Shown here: positions 21,187-32,907 of the stretch, in pieces
Position numbering within the stretch: the first letter of the stretch is position 1
Layout: each line of letters begins with the position of its first letter
Assembly: GCF_001540865.1 (NCBI RefSeq)
Contig: NC_033630.1
Coordinates: forward strand, 2,617,432 to 2,681,431
Length of the DNA stretch: 64,000 bases
From: Ananas comosus
Taxonomy: Eukaryota > Streptophyta > Magnoliopsida > Poales > Bromeliaceae
Direction: 5' to 3'
Notes under the pieces: model-generated
Database searches by the model: none
Told to the model about the DNA's origin: nothing
What the model saw: the letters and a program-made list of their open reading frames with translations, nothing else
Translations under genes and position numbers: made by a program

Positions 21187-21994
21187 TATGTTTTCGCAGC
21201 TTTAAACTGTAATAAACTTTAGCTTATAAGAATGAAAAATATAATGAATATCTACATAGTAAACTGAACATGGTCAATAAGGCGACAAGACGCACAACTC
21301 TGTTATGAGCCGCCTGACTTTAACGTAGCAAATTTCTGACTAGTTCTGTCTAGCTCTGTCTGCGTCTTTCTGGCTCTGTTGTCGTCTCGGTTTGATGTCG
21401 TCTCGTACTTTTCGGCTCTGATATTACTTGTTGGAATCGGACTTGGTGATGATATGATACAGATTGTATATCAATATTTTATTAATCAACTAGGCATAGA
21501 ACAAAATTTAAAAGATGATAGTTTATTTAATCTTAAAGATAAACTCGAATCTAATTCTAATCAAATTTTAAATGTTGAGTTAAATTCTAATTAAATTTGG
21601 ATTACACAATTTGCCCTCTCAGTTATGAAAATTTTACTTAACATGCAAAAGAAATATTACGATTCAATCAGTTGGCATGTATATTGATAAACCATGGCCA
21701 TTGCAATTTGTACGTTGCCTCGCACTACTAGTCCTGAATTTTGAGTTAAGTTGAAACTTAGTCCTCAAAAATTTTGATTGAGAACTCCTCACACATAACG
21801 ATAATATGAATTCATGCGGAGTTGATAGTATATATTGATAGTTGTTTAATTAATATTTACTATCAACTTAGCTTGACTATATAACAGTACGTACAACCAC
21901 CGTATAGTAAACCATATCCATCCAAAGGATAAAGAAGATGATAACAAATACTATTTCTTTATTATTAATAGTACTCTACTTTTTCTCTCTTTCC
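21187..21994. other. 5' flank of the acidic-protein gene
   Basis: A small repetitive patch of gtcgtctcg and tagctctgtctg units lies near 21335-21420. No gene is supported; the 71-codon frame there lacks any family signature. Confidence 0.5.
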
Positions 21995-22632
21995 TGATGA
22001 GATCTCTTAAAAATTCGAAGATTTTCTTATGAAACCCTAGAACTATGATTCAGAGTATGATTTTCTATACATCTTAGTAGTCGAATTCTCAATATAAAAC
22101 AAGAATTCTGCAACGAAAGCGTTGAATCGAATTTTTATCATAAATTCGTCTTCTCAGTAAAAATTAATACAATCATAAGAGGGAGAAAATAACCAAATAG
22201 AAAATGTACGTATAAAATTTATTAAATAAGAAAAGATTACACCTATTGTAAGAGAGTAGCTACAACCTGAATTCTCTTTTTGAATCTCTCCTACTCTTCT
22301 CTCGTTTTCTATAAATTCACAAAAAGATTTTTTTTTTTCTCTCTCACATGCATCCGTGCACTCGGTGCAAACAACCGGGCCTAGGCTTCTCCACGGTATA
22401 GTCACCACCATAAATAGCTCTCTCTCATCCGTACACCACTTAGGCACATTTATCCATTTGCATACATGGAGCATCTATATTTAGTTTATCTCCGATAGAT
22501 TTAAATATTTATTCTAATCTAGTTAAATTTATGCTCTAATTAATATTTAAATTTTAATTTATCTTCAATAGATTTAAATATTAATTTTTATCCAACTAGA
22601 AAATCAACTACAAATCTAACCAAATCCTAACA
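21995..22632 (-). mobile_element. LTR-like element, 638 bp, related to the solo LTR at 4025
   Basis: Read on minus it begins tgttaggatttgg and ends gagatctcatca (TG...CA). It shares gatttgtagttgat and ttcgttgcagaattc-type segments with 4025-4388 and is longer because that copy has internal deletions. The 5-base flanks do not match, so the insertion is old or rearranged. Confidence 0.65.
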
Positions 22633-23856
22633 AAAAGAAAAGCTTTAGTGAAAACAAACTTATATGATCTTAAACCCTAGTGTTGCATGATTTCTCTTTA
22701 TTTCCTTTTTTTTTCACTACAACGAAAACATTAGAAAAAAAAAAGAAAAAAGAATCACATATCGCAATTTAACTCCTTTTCTTGAATCCATGATAATCAC
22801 AAATTTCGAATTAATATTTTAGAACACCGAAATTGTTGAAATACAACTACTAACACAAACAAACAAAAACAAAGAAGGAAGTGAATTGCTTTAACATAAC
22901 TAAACAACCAATACAATCCTCTGAATTTAATTTTAATTTTTTTGAGCAAAAATCCATCTTTCTCATTACAGGATCATAAATCATGCATAGAGTGGTTGTG
23001 CTTAATACTAACCAATTTCAATAAAAAAAATGCAATAAATATATAATTTACACGAAAAAAAAAAATTTAAGAAAACAACTATTTATATAAAGAAAGAAGA
23101 ATAAATATTTAAAGCAAAATAAATATAAATACCGAATTGAAAGTTTGAAGCCGAAGAAAAATTTGCCGAATTGCACGAGGGGAATACATAGAGAGAATTT
23201 TTTTTGGGAGGGTAAAAAATTAGATTCTAATTGAAATTATATAGAACTATTCAAAATTTTATCCAAGATTGTTTTGTGTAATCTTATTTAAACTAATCTT
23301 TTACCTTTATTTTTTATATCTCTATCTCATAATTTATTATTTTAAAAAATTTATCACTAAAATTAAATTTTGCCGTAAATAATTGTGACTTCCAAAATAT
23401 AATAATTTTATATAATTTAATCTAATTTTAAATTAAAGTTTAGATAGGACGGAGTAATTTTATAGCAGTTAAGATTGTAATAGATCATGAGAAATTATCA
23501 TTTTTTTTTGCTTGTCTTTTTTTGGATTTTATTTTTATTTTCTTTTTGAGTTGTGGGGATATACGTTTTAATATTTTTCTGAATCTATATTTAAATTTCT
23601 TTATTGATAAGATATCGTGTGAATAAATTAATCTAACTTTTTATAATTAAATAAATTATATATAAATATGATCTTACATTCTTTAAAAAATTATAACTCG
23701 CGTACTGCTCTATCATGTTCTAGAATTGAAGTTTATTGGATAACTTTAAATCGGATTTAGATAAGAATTAAAGATTACATACAATATTATTTGATTCAAT
23801 ATAAGATATATCAATCTCTGTCTCTGTAAATAAATAAATATATATATATATATATA
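22633..23856. other. Very AT-rich intergenic DNA
   Basis: No coding segment or bounded element recognised. Confidence 0.5.
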
Positions 23857-23995
23857 CATGCTATCAATAGCTTGAATTATGTGGTCTCTAGGGTTGAATA
23901 GTTATTGGTTGAATAATATAATTTAATGGGTAAAAATAGTTAAAGAGTTAAATCTAACGGCGAAAAACTCGATAGTACCAAACTAATAATAAAAC
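23857..23995. mobile_element. Partial microsatellite-anchored MITE
   Basis: It directly follows a (TA)n tract. It reads catgctatcaatagcttg, then a gggttgaatagttattggttg segment, and ends gcgaaaaactcgatagtacc, as in other copies of this family. The end is eroded. Confidence 0.6.
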
Positions 23996-23999
23996 TCTC

Positions 24000-24340
24000 T
24001 TTATTACAGATAAAACAACTCTCACATATAAATTATTCTAACTCACACACTCACTAATATATTGACCTAAAAGACTACAAGCCTCACACACTCATTATTT
24101 CACTACACCTCACAACACACCACTCCCACCTTGCTTCACTCACTCACTTCATCTCACACTTCATTTCACGCTTCCTTGGTGTAGGAACCTCACACCTATT
24201 TATAGGCCCCAACCCACCAACTTGAGTATTCAAGAATTCTCTATAACACTTATTTCTAGAACTTTCTAATTAAAATACTCTATTAGTAAATAGAGAGTAC
24301 TTGTTTCTAGAGTTTTCTATAATACTCCATTAGCAAGTAG
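24000..24340 (-). mobile_element. Possible LTR fragment with promoter
   Basis: On the minus strand a perfect plant-type TATA segment (cctataaataggtgtgagg) is followed by ttcctacacc and a CA/GA-biased leader. This is the arrangement common in plant LTRs. Clear TG...CA borders were not found. Confidence 0.35.
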
Positions 24341-24378
24341 AGAATTAGAAAAAAAAAGAGCATTCTAGAGTGTTTATT

Positions 24379-24383
<5 letters not shown>

Positions 24384-24424
<41 letters not shown>
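24384..24424. repeat. (AG)n microsatellite
   Basis: Nearly pure AG run; its end supplies the left TSD of the following LINE. Confidence 0.92.
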
Positions 24425-24426
<2 letters not shown>

Positions 24427-24427
24427 G

Positions 24428-24835
24428 TTTTTTTTTTTTTTTTTTTTTTTGAGAAAAAGGTAGCACGCTACCCGCTTCATTTATTGAAATGATGAATTAG
24501 GCTACATGGATGAGGCAACCTAGGCCTCGAAGGGAGCGAAAAAAAAAAAAGAAAAGAAAAAAAGGGCAGACAAAACTTCGTTCCAAAACATCGTCAGCTG
24601 CTTAATCTTGTGGGCTGCAAGGATGGCGTCTGGTAGCGTCTTCCTAAAGATCACGTCATTCCTAACCTTCCAAATAATTCACGAACAGACTACCAATTTG
24701 GATAAAATTGTACTCGGCTTCTGTGATCCCTTCCACGTCATCCACTTATTCCAGGTCGAGGTCACATCATCCCCCCTATCTCCAAGCTCGGTGGTCTCCA
24801 AGCTCGTCACATCATCCCAGGTCGAGGCTACATGT
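24428..24835 (-). mobile_element. 5'-truncated LINE, minus strand, with TSD
   Basis: On minus it encodes the same ORF2 C-terminus as the LINE at 3198 (a WIIWKVRNDVIFRKT-type segment) and ends in gaagcgggtagcgtgctacc, tttttctc and an A tract of more than 20. A gagagagttgttt repeat flanks it (left copy ending 24430, right copy 24836-24848). A 93-codon frame on the plus strand here is only its antisense. Confidence 0.88.
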
Positions 24836-24848
24836 GAGAGAGTTGTTT

Positions 24849-25086
24849 CTTTCATCTATCCCTTGTACGTAGCTTATCTTACATTGTGACAATTTAATAT
24901 TGATTAAAACCGTAAAATAAATACAATCTTAATCACTTGGGAAAACACATGATTAACTAATCACGATCATGATCATTATTTGTAGATATATTCGTCAAAA
25001 ATATGAGAAACAATCCACATAGATGTGTACATTAATAGTTTTCCATTTTTTTTCTTTTTTGCTTTTTTCGGTCATTAATTTTCTTC
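24849..25086. other. 3' flank of protease B
   Basis: Nothing recognised. Confidence 0.5.
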
Positions 25087-27026
25087 TCAAAATGTGGGGT
25101 AAGAAGGATACATTGCAAGACCACACACCCCTTCTTTCGCTTCGACATCTTTCTTAAATCTTATGTAACCATTCTCGCCCCACGTCGCGCCCCACGAGTT
25201 CTTTGCTATCCAATATTTTGTGCCCCTCTCATCTTCTCCGTAACCGACAACGGTAACGTAGTGATTCATTGTAGTGTTACAAGGCCCGTCGAAGATACCG
25301 CCACTGTAGTGTTGGAAGGGGCTCCCGCTGCCGTCGATGTTAACCGATACCGGTTGGTTAGCGACGGCTTTCATGAGCATGGTTTCGTCATTCGAAGGCA
25401 CGTATTCGTAGCCGCCAATGGAAGCCGCTTTATTTTGCGACAGTTTTGTAATGTTACAATTGTCTTTAGCTCCAGTAAAAGGGTACTCGGCCTCCGAACT
25501 TACGCCGCCAAAGCGCGCGATGAAGTCGAAGGTCTTGTCGACCCAGCCCCAGTTGCATCCGTTATCGGTGTAGTCGCAGTCGACGAGCTCTTGCTCTGAT
25601 AAAGATATCAGTTGTCCTGTTTTTATTTGAACGATCCCTTCAACAGCTGCAATTGCAGAGAATGCCCAGCACGATCCTGTTTCATGAAATGGAGAAGATC
25701 GTGTTGGTTGTACACCCACCAATGCGTGCATGAATGGCTTTTGGATAACTTCAATCAGGCTTAGTTTGATATTGAGATCAATCTAACGCTACTAGATAGA
25801 ATGTAATAGAGAAAAAATAATAGGGATATACTTCTGCGATCTACAATGAGACCGCAGAAAATATATCGTAACCGACTAATCGCAATATGCGAAACGCAAT
25901 ATTACGTACGGAAATAAGCGATATTTTTCTATCGTCGTTTCTCACCGCACGTAACACAATCTCCCCGCCTTCAAAATATTATAGATGCTTCTTCAAAATC
26001 TAAAATATCATCAATGCCTCTCCAAACACATAAACCTATCAAAAATACCAATCTAAACATATAAGACCTCAAACCCTCAATCTAACTTCTAAATCATTCT
26101 ATATAATATAATTTATTATATGTATAGAAGGTACACCCATGATATTTTATACTTTGAAAGAGCATTTATGAAATTATCATTTTTGAGGAGGGCATTGAAA
26201 AAATTAACCAGCTTTTATATGATGGGTACGCCTTTTTTTTTTCTTTTTCTTTTTAATAACGATAATCTCCTCTTTCTATTAAAATAGGACAAGGAATAAG
26301 CCCGGTGGGCTTGAACAGCTTGGCCAGGCAAAAACTATCGAAAAAGTTGGGCTTATGTTTTTTTTTTTTTTGTTTTAGGATAAACAGGAAGCAAATTGGG
26401 CCCACAAAACTAATAATTACAGCAAAATCAGCTACGCAGTATAAATCAATGTCACATGAGTTTAACACATTTTTATTGTTTTAATGTGAATCAAAACTAA
26501 GATTCGAACTTAAAACATCGGATATCAATTACCAAATCCTTTGCCACTTGTGATAGGAAAGGTCAGTATATTTGTAAAACTCTTGTTTAATATTCTTACC
26601 GCAGGAGCCTTGATTCTTTACATCGGTAACCGCACCTGTAATCCTCCAATCGATGCTGGAGGGCAAATCACTCACACGAGCATATTGAAATTCCGTCATC
26701 GATCTTGGACCATTCCGAGGGCGAGACCCTGTGTGGGTCGCCACAAACTCTTCGTTCGTCATATCAGCGAACTGGTTAATGCCCAACTTATAGTTATACT
26801 TCCTCTCCATGTTGAAGGAGTCAATATACCTGACATTGTCGCTGAAAATCTCAAACCTGCGCTGCTTCTCATCCGCATCTCCGTAAACTCGCCCATGCTC
26901 CGCCGCCCATTCTTCGTGTCTCTTCGCCATCGACCAATGCGGTTCACCGCGCGAGGCAGCGTGCTGAGGCCAATGCAGAGCAACGGCTGATATGATGAGA
27001 ATAATGTAATGAAATGAATAAGCCAT
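25087..27026 (-). CDS. Papain-family (C1A) cysteine protease B (2 exons, 338 aa)
   Basis: Minus-strand exons 27026-26600 and 25676-25087 are joined at the same position and phase as in protease A, but across a 923-bp intron. Signal peptide about 1-24, I29 propeptide with ERFNIN ([20 protein letters not shown], 53-72) and GINQFADMT, mature start near LPSSIDW (121). The catalytic set is complete: Gln139, Cys145 in a canonical CGSCWAF, His281 (MNHY) and Asn302 (KNSWG). The GCxGG motif is altered to GCNWG. A possible N-glycosylation site lies in NCNITK. It ends PSYPTF with no granulin domain. Likely a secreted or vacuolar zymogen protease, paralogous to protease A. Confidence 0.94.
26480..26575 (-). 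mobile_element. SINE relic in the intron of protease B
   Basis: On minus: a cctatcacaagtggcaaagg head, a tggtaattgatatccg segment and a B-box-like gttcgaatctt. The body stops before the shared tail, so the copy is truncated. It contributes to the intron's larger size relative to protease A. Confidence 0.65.
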
Positions 27027-27096
27027 GATTACAATTAGCTAATCAAATGTTATTTTGTAAGTTATAAGATCACTTAATTAGATGATTGTACTCTCC

Positions 27097-27106
27097 TATA
27101 TATATA
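27097..27106 (-). promoter_or_regulatory. TATA box of protease B
   Basis: The palindromic ctatatatatag reads the same on minus and lies about 70 bases upstream of the ATG at 27026. Confidence 0.5.
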
Positions 27107-27184
27107 GGCATGCGAAAGTTGAGTTTACAAAGTAGAGCAAAAGAGTTTTATCTAAGTTGGATAGTAATCTAATAATTGAACTAT

Positions 27185-27297
27185 TAAGAGAATGTACTTG
27201 TATCATTCGCTGGATATTCTCTAAAATGGTCGTTAAACTCAATGTATGAAACGTGACATTCGACCTAGGAACTATCATACCTATAAAATGAGACTTG
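27185..27297. repeat. Duplicate holding the empty site of the hAT element
   Basis: The segment from gagaatgtacttgtatcatt to cataaaatgagactt-like sequence recurs at 27862-27950 plus 28799-28827. Here aggaactatcatacctataa is uninterrupted, whereas in the second copy the hAT element sits after gaactatc. Confidence 0.88.
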
Positions 27298-27861
27298 TTC
27301 CACACAATTTTTTTTTTTTTCCTTCACTTTAATATTTTAGGGTTTTTGTTTATTTACCTCTTACTAACTATTCAAATTTTTTAATTTAATTACCACTGCT
27401 AAGTACACCGACTCTAAATCTCTTTACAACATGACGTCTGTTCTCTGTTCATTTTATCTTATCTTTTCTCTTTTTTTTTTTTTTTTTTTTTTGGTTTCTT
27501 TGAGGCCCTAGTAAACTCATAGTTTGTAGCTAAATTTGGTTTAAAATTTAAAAATTTTAAAATTCAATTTTCAAAGTTGATAATTCAATATTTTAAATTA
27601 AAATTTTAAAACTGATGTATTGAAAAGGTTTGGAACAGTTGGAGAGATAAATTTGTAATTTTATATAACATGCAAGATAATCTGTAATCGGTAATACGAG
27701 ATACCCACTCTCCCACTTAGTAATATTTTCGGAATAAATCTGCACCATTTGTAATGCTACATAATCGACCAGATTATAAACTGAATGAACTAAATACAGT
27801 AATTCTAACAAAATTGCATGTAATCCTGATAGTATAATCTGAACCAAACACGTCCTTAAAA
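27298..27861. other. AT-rich spacer
   Basis: A poly-T tract lies at about 27471-27492. No gene seen. Confidence 0.5.
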
Positions 27862-27950
27862 GAGAATGTACTTATATCATTTGTTGGATATTTTCTAAAA
27901 TGGTCGGTAAGCTCAATGTATGAAACATCACATTCGACCTAGGAACTATC

Positions 27951-28309
27951 TAGGGGTGTAATGTGGGTCGTGCCGGGCCAGCACGTCCCACATTTTTTGT
28001 GCCAATTGGGGTTAGGGGCTAGCCCGGCCCGGTCGGGCCCGGTTTCAAATTCAAGCCAGGCCATGACGGGCCGTAGCTACCAAATCTCAGGCCCGGCATG
28101 ACCCAGGCTTGGGCTGTGTCGGGCCAAGCTGTGCTCCAGGCCGACCCCCTAAAAAGTTTTATTTTTTATTTTTTTAAAAAATATATAAAATTTAAAATAT
28201 AAAAAATAATTATTTCTATTTAAAATTTTAAAATTTATCAAAATAATTATAATATAACAAATATTTAAATTTTGTTATCCTATATATATATTATATATAT
28301 ATATTATAT

Positions 28310-28348
<39 letters not shown>

Positions 28349-28798
28349 ATCAAATTTTATTTTTTAAAAAAAAAAAATTCAAGTGTTTCTGGTCTAGTGG
28401 ATCAAAAATGTTTGGTCTATTGGACGAAAAAACCTCCTTCCAAGGTCTGCTCACAGCAGACCTTGTGAGCAGACCTTGGGAGGAGATCTGCCCTTCTCCT
28501 CAGGGGATCCACCAACCCCAAGGCCCTTCTCCCCTTGGGTCGGGCGGTGCTGGCCCGGCTGGCATGGGCCGTGCCGTGCTGGGCTCTCCTCGGCCCGGCA
28601 CGGCCCAGGCCCGTTACGGGCCATGCCGAGCCGAACCGTCGGTCCCAAGAGGAGAGGCCCAGTACGGCCCTTAAACTCTGTCCGAGCCGGGCCGGAACGG
28701 ATGCTACGGCACCCGTGCCGTGCTCCAGCCTGCCCAAGACCATGCCGGGCCGGGCGGCCCACAGGCCACCCGGCTGCCCGGCCCGTTCTACCCCCCTA
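27951..28798. mobile_element. Non-autonomous hAT-like element, 848 bp, with empty-site proof
   Basis: It begins taggggtgtaatgtgggtcg and ends gttctacccccccta-type (six C, then ta at 28798). TSD gaactatc (27943-27950) and aaactatc (28799-28806) match at seven of eight bases. GC-rich ends with gccgggcc units resemble those at 2125-3084. The right part gives long open frames in several phases, a GC artefact. The unoccupied relative at 27185-27297 fixes the borders. Confidence 0.88.
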
Positions 28799-28826
28799 AA
28801 ACTATCACATCCATAAAATGAGACTT

Positions 28827-30256
28827 AGAATTAGCTCTGATGACCCATAACCTCTTAGAGTGAGAGAGATTAAAAATTAATTTTAATATCATACTAAATT
28901 CAAAAAATCAATCTGATGAGAAACAGGTCAAAAGATTCATTTAACATAAACAAAAATTGAAAAAGAATAAAATGAATATTGGAACTTAAGACTGAGTCTT
29001 TGATCATCTTGACCATAATCTTTGTATATACCTTAAATGAATGTTTGATTCACAGTGATCGATCGGTGGTTAGATTGTCACTGAACACATCAAAATATTC
29101 ATGACATGTAAAACCGATAATGTATAAAAGTACAGGAAAAAGAATACTATCTAGGGTTTGTGTATGCAGAAAAATTAGTTAACAAACCAACAGTTAGTTC
29201 TATTTGGAAACTTCGCAGAGCTTCGTCGGAATATTTGATTATATTTTTTGCTTTGGTAATAAGTGATATTTTATAGTTGTTAGTGTGACATAAGATGGAA
29301 TCAAGAACTTGGGAGTTAAAGAGTTTATTTGTGTAGGTTGCTGAGTGTGATGGAAATAGAAGGCTTCTCAAGTCACAAGAAAGATAATATGAGTTTTTGA
29401 ACATTTCAGTTGTGATCTGTAGTAATTAACCGATATATATCATCATAATAGGGGGGAAAAAAAAGACTATACATGGTAATAAAGAACATTTGAAATAAAT
29501 TAGTTTTGGCCTTGTTTTGATATACATATATACAGTATATATTTATGTATAGAATTGAGCTCCTATGCTTTTAAAAGTATCAACTTATTGATACTTAAAG
29601 ATTTTCGACCATTGAATTAAAAGATGTACTGTTAGGATGATAGTAGTCCCCTAAAATTAAGTGGGTAGTTGGTTGAATAGTACGATTTAACAGATAAAAA
29701 TGGTCAAATGGATAGATCTAACGGCGGAAAACTTACAAGTACTAAATGCTTGATGCTTTTAAAAGTATCATAGCCAGACTCACTCTCTCTCTCTCTCTCT
29801 CTCTCTCTTTAGATGCTTTTGACTTTTTAACTTTTTAGCCCTTAGATTACGTACTGTACGATTAGATGATAGTGGTCCTTCTAAAATTTAGTAGTCCTCC
29901 AAAAAAATAATGCTAATCTAATAATTAGAAATTATCAAATGGGTTAATTAATTAAAGGGTTAAAAATTTAAAGCACCAATTCTTTTATACTTTCGAAAGT
30001 ATCCTAGTCGGGCTATATATATATATATATATGAATTGAGCTAGAATACTTTTACAAGTATTACCCCCATGATGTTATTAGGTTTTTAGCCATTGGATCT
30101 ACTTCTTAATTATTAATAGCTCTTGGATCAAACACTATTCCACCTACCACCACCTACCACCATCATCTCAACCTCACATCTCTCCATCCAATGGCTAAAA
30201 ACTCAAAAGCACCGCTCACATAATACTTTTACATGTATTCTAGCTCAACTCTCTCC

Positions 30257-30290
<34 letters not shown>
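28827..30290. repeat. Large direct repeat, copy 1 (about 1.45 kb)
   Basis: From ttagaattagctctgatgac to a (CT)n/(TA)n tract, this matches 30906-32330 with few changes in its first 700 bases. The second half consists of three microsatellite-anchored MITEs: about 29560-29775, 29812-30015 and 30030-30250. No coding capacity; an 85-codon minus frame lies in both copies but ends differently. Confidence 0.88.
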
Positions 30291-30291
<1 letters not shown>

Positions 30292-30905
30292 CTTAATAAA
30301 TATTAATATATAGTAAAATATTAAAATTTTAAAAAATAAAAAAAAGGGTTGACCTCGATCGGCTTGTTGTTTGTTCAAGTTATATTATTAAAGTACTTCC
30401 TTTAATTTTGACATTTATCATCATATTCAATATGCAATAATATATAATATCTATCTTATTTAAAAAGTATACTATTTGTAAATTAATTTAATAATATAAC
30501 CCAATTATTCTCATGAATAAAATAGGGAAATGATATAATCCTACATACTTTAAAAAATTCAATTATAAAATCATAATTCCCAAAAAATAATCTTTTGTAG
30601 GAATTTTAGATTCCACTAACCATAACCACTCAAATATTTAAAAAAAAAAAACATAAAATTAAGAGAGTGTCAGCAAATAAAAATAATAATAATAAACTTA
30701 CCAATTAATCATCAAGCTCTTCGCCAACTATGTTAGATACGGTTCGCATAGAGCTCCACTTTTTATATAATTGTTCCTGAGGTATTACGCAATTTCTTTC
30801 TTGGTTAATGGTACAAATATGCTTCGACTTAATTTGTTCATAATTTTGAAGCTGAGCCTTTTTCAATTTTTATCTCCGGTAATATGAAGATTAATGCTAG
30901 TATGT
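30291..30905. other. AT-rich spacer between the direct repeats
   Basis: No feature recognised in 615 bases. Confidence 0.5.
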
Positions 30906-31858
30906 TTAGAATTAGCTCTAATGACCCATAACCTCTTAGAGTGAAAGAGATTAAAAATTAATTTTAATATCATACTAAATTCAAAAAATCAATCTGATGA
31001 GAAACAGGTCAAAAGATTCATTTAACATAAACAAAAATTGAAAAAGAATAAAATGAATATTGGAACTTAAGACTGAGTCTTTGATCATCTTGACCATAAT
31101 CTTTGTATATATCTTAAATGAATGTTTGATTCACAGTGATCGATTGGTGGTTAGATTGTCACTGAACACATCAAAATATTCATGACATGTAGAACCGATA
31201 ATGTATAAAAGTACAGGAAAAAGAATACTATCTAGGGTTTGTGTATGCAGAAAAATTAGTTAACAAACCAACAGTTAGTTCTATTTGGAAACTTCGCAGA
31301 AGCTTCGTCGGAATATTTGATTATATTTTTTGCTTTGGTAATAAGTGATATTTTATAGTTGTTAGTGTGACATAAGATGGAATCAAGAACTTGGGAGTTA
31401 AAGAGTTTATTTGTGTAGGTTGCTGAGTGTGATGGAAATAGAAGGCTTCTCAAGTCACAAGAAAGATAATATGAGTTTTTGAACATTTCAGTTGTGATCT
31501 GTAGTAATTAACCGATATATATCATCATAATAGGGGGGAAAAAAAAGACTATACATGGTAATAAAGAACATTTGAAATAAATTAGTTTTGGCCTTATTTT
31601 GATATACATATATACAGTATATATTTATGTATAGAATTGAGCTCCTATGTTTTTAAAAGTATCAACTCATTGATGCTTATAGATTTTCGACCCTTGAATT
31701 AAAGGATGTACTGTTAGGATGATAGTAGTCCCCTAAAGTTAAGTGGGTAGTTGGTAGAATAGTACGATTTAACAGATAAAAATGGTCAAATGAATAGATC
31801 TAACGGCGAAAAACTTACAAGTACTAAATGCTTGATGCTTTTAAAAGTATCATAGCCA

Positions 31859-31891
<33 letters not shown>

Positions 31892-32317
31892 GATGCTTTT
31901 GACTTTTTAACTTTTTAGCTCTTAGATTAAGTACTGTATGGTTAGATGATAGTGGTCTTTCTAGAATTTAGTAGTCCTCCAAAAAACTAATATTAATCTA
32001 ATAATTTGAAATTATCAAATGGGTTAATTAAAGGGTTAAAATTTTAAAAGCACCAATTCTTTTATACTTTCGAAAGTATTCTAGTCAGGCTATATATATA
32101 TGAATTGAGCTAAAATACTTTTACAAGTATTACCCCCATGATGCTGTTAGGTTTTTAGCCATTGGATCTACTCCTTGATTACTAATAGCCCTTGGATCAA
32201 ACACTATTCCACCTACCATCACCTACCACCATCATCTCAACCTCACATCTCTCCATCAAATAGCTAAAAACTCAAAAGCACCACTCACATAATACTTTTA
32301 CAAGTATTCTATCTCAA

Positions 32318-32330
<13 letters not shown>
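30906..32330. repeat. Large direct repeat, copy 2
   Basis: Begins ttagaattagctctaatgac and follows copy 1 in order, including its three MITEs. Differences are mainly point changes and the lengths of CT and TA tracts. Confidence 0.88.
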
Positions 32331-32364
<34 letters not shown>

Positions 32365-32370
<6 letters not shown>

Positions 32371-32512
32371 GAGAGAGATAGGTAGCATGCTAACTGTTTC
32401 GTTTATTTCATTTAGAAATAAATTTAGCTGGAAATATGAATCAACTAGGATTCGAACTTGAGTCTCGGATTCCAGCCACCAAACCCTTTGTCACTTGCTC
32501 TAGAGACGGTCG
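32365..32512 (-). mobile_element. SINE copy (minus strand)
   Basis: Full order on minus: gaccgtctctagagcaagtg head, B-box-like gttcgaatcct, body, and a gttagcatgctacctatct tail. It sits at the edge of a long (TA)n tract, so a TSD cannot be told apart. Confidence 0.82.
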
Positions 32513-32735
32513 ATGAGCTCCTATATATTTTAAAACACCAAATTATTGTTGCTTATAGGTTTTGGCTTTTGAATGAAAATTTATAGAGGTAGGATACATA
32601 ATAGATAGACACCTTTTCTCAAAAAAAAAAAAAAGAGAGATAGACACACACTCTCTCTCTATATATATTTTTAATTTTAAAAACTAATAAAATATATATA
32701 TAGAGAGAGAGTGTGTTTAATTTTAAAAACTAATA

Positions 32736-32895
32736 ACCGACCGTCCCTAAAGCAAGTGGCAAAGAATTTTATGGTTGGTACCCGAGACCCGAGTTCGAAT
32801 CCTAGTTGATTCATATTTTCAGCAAAGTTTATTTTTAAATGAAATAAACGAAGCGGGTAGCGTGTTACCTATCTCTCAAAAAAAAAAATAAAAAA
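32736..32895 (+). mobile_element. SINE copy with exact 12-bp TSD
   Basis: Head ccgaccgtccctaaagcaag, B-box-like gttcgaatcct, tail gcgggtagcgtgttacctat followed by ctctc and an A-rich tract. taaaaactaata flanks it at 32724-32735 and 32896-32907. Confidence 0.92.
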
Positions 32896-32907
32896 TAAAA
32901 ACTAATA

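Noticed and set aside
24608..24889. A 93-codon plus-strand frame
   Set aside because: It is the antisense of the truncated LINE and runs into flanking DNA.
28405..28800. Several overlapping open frames of 85-108 codons on both strands
   Set aside because: They lie in the GC-rich end of the hAT-like element and are open in many phases because of gccggg-type repeats; no family motif.
29147..31486. Similar minus-strand frames at 29147-29404 and 31256-31486
   Set aside because: Both fall in the duplicated repeat, their ends differ by a small indel, and there is no recognisable domain.
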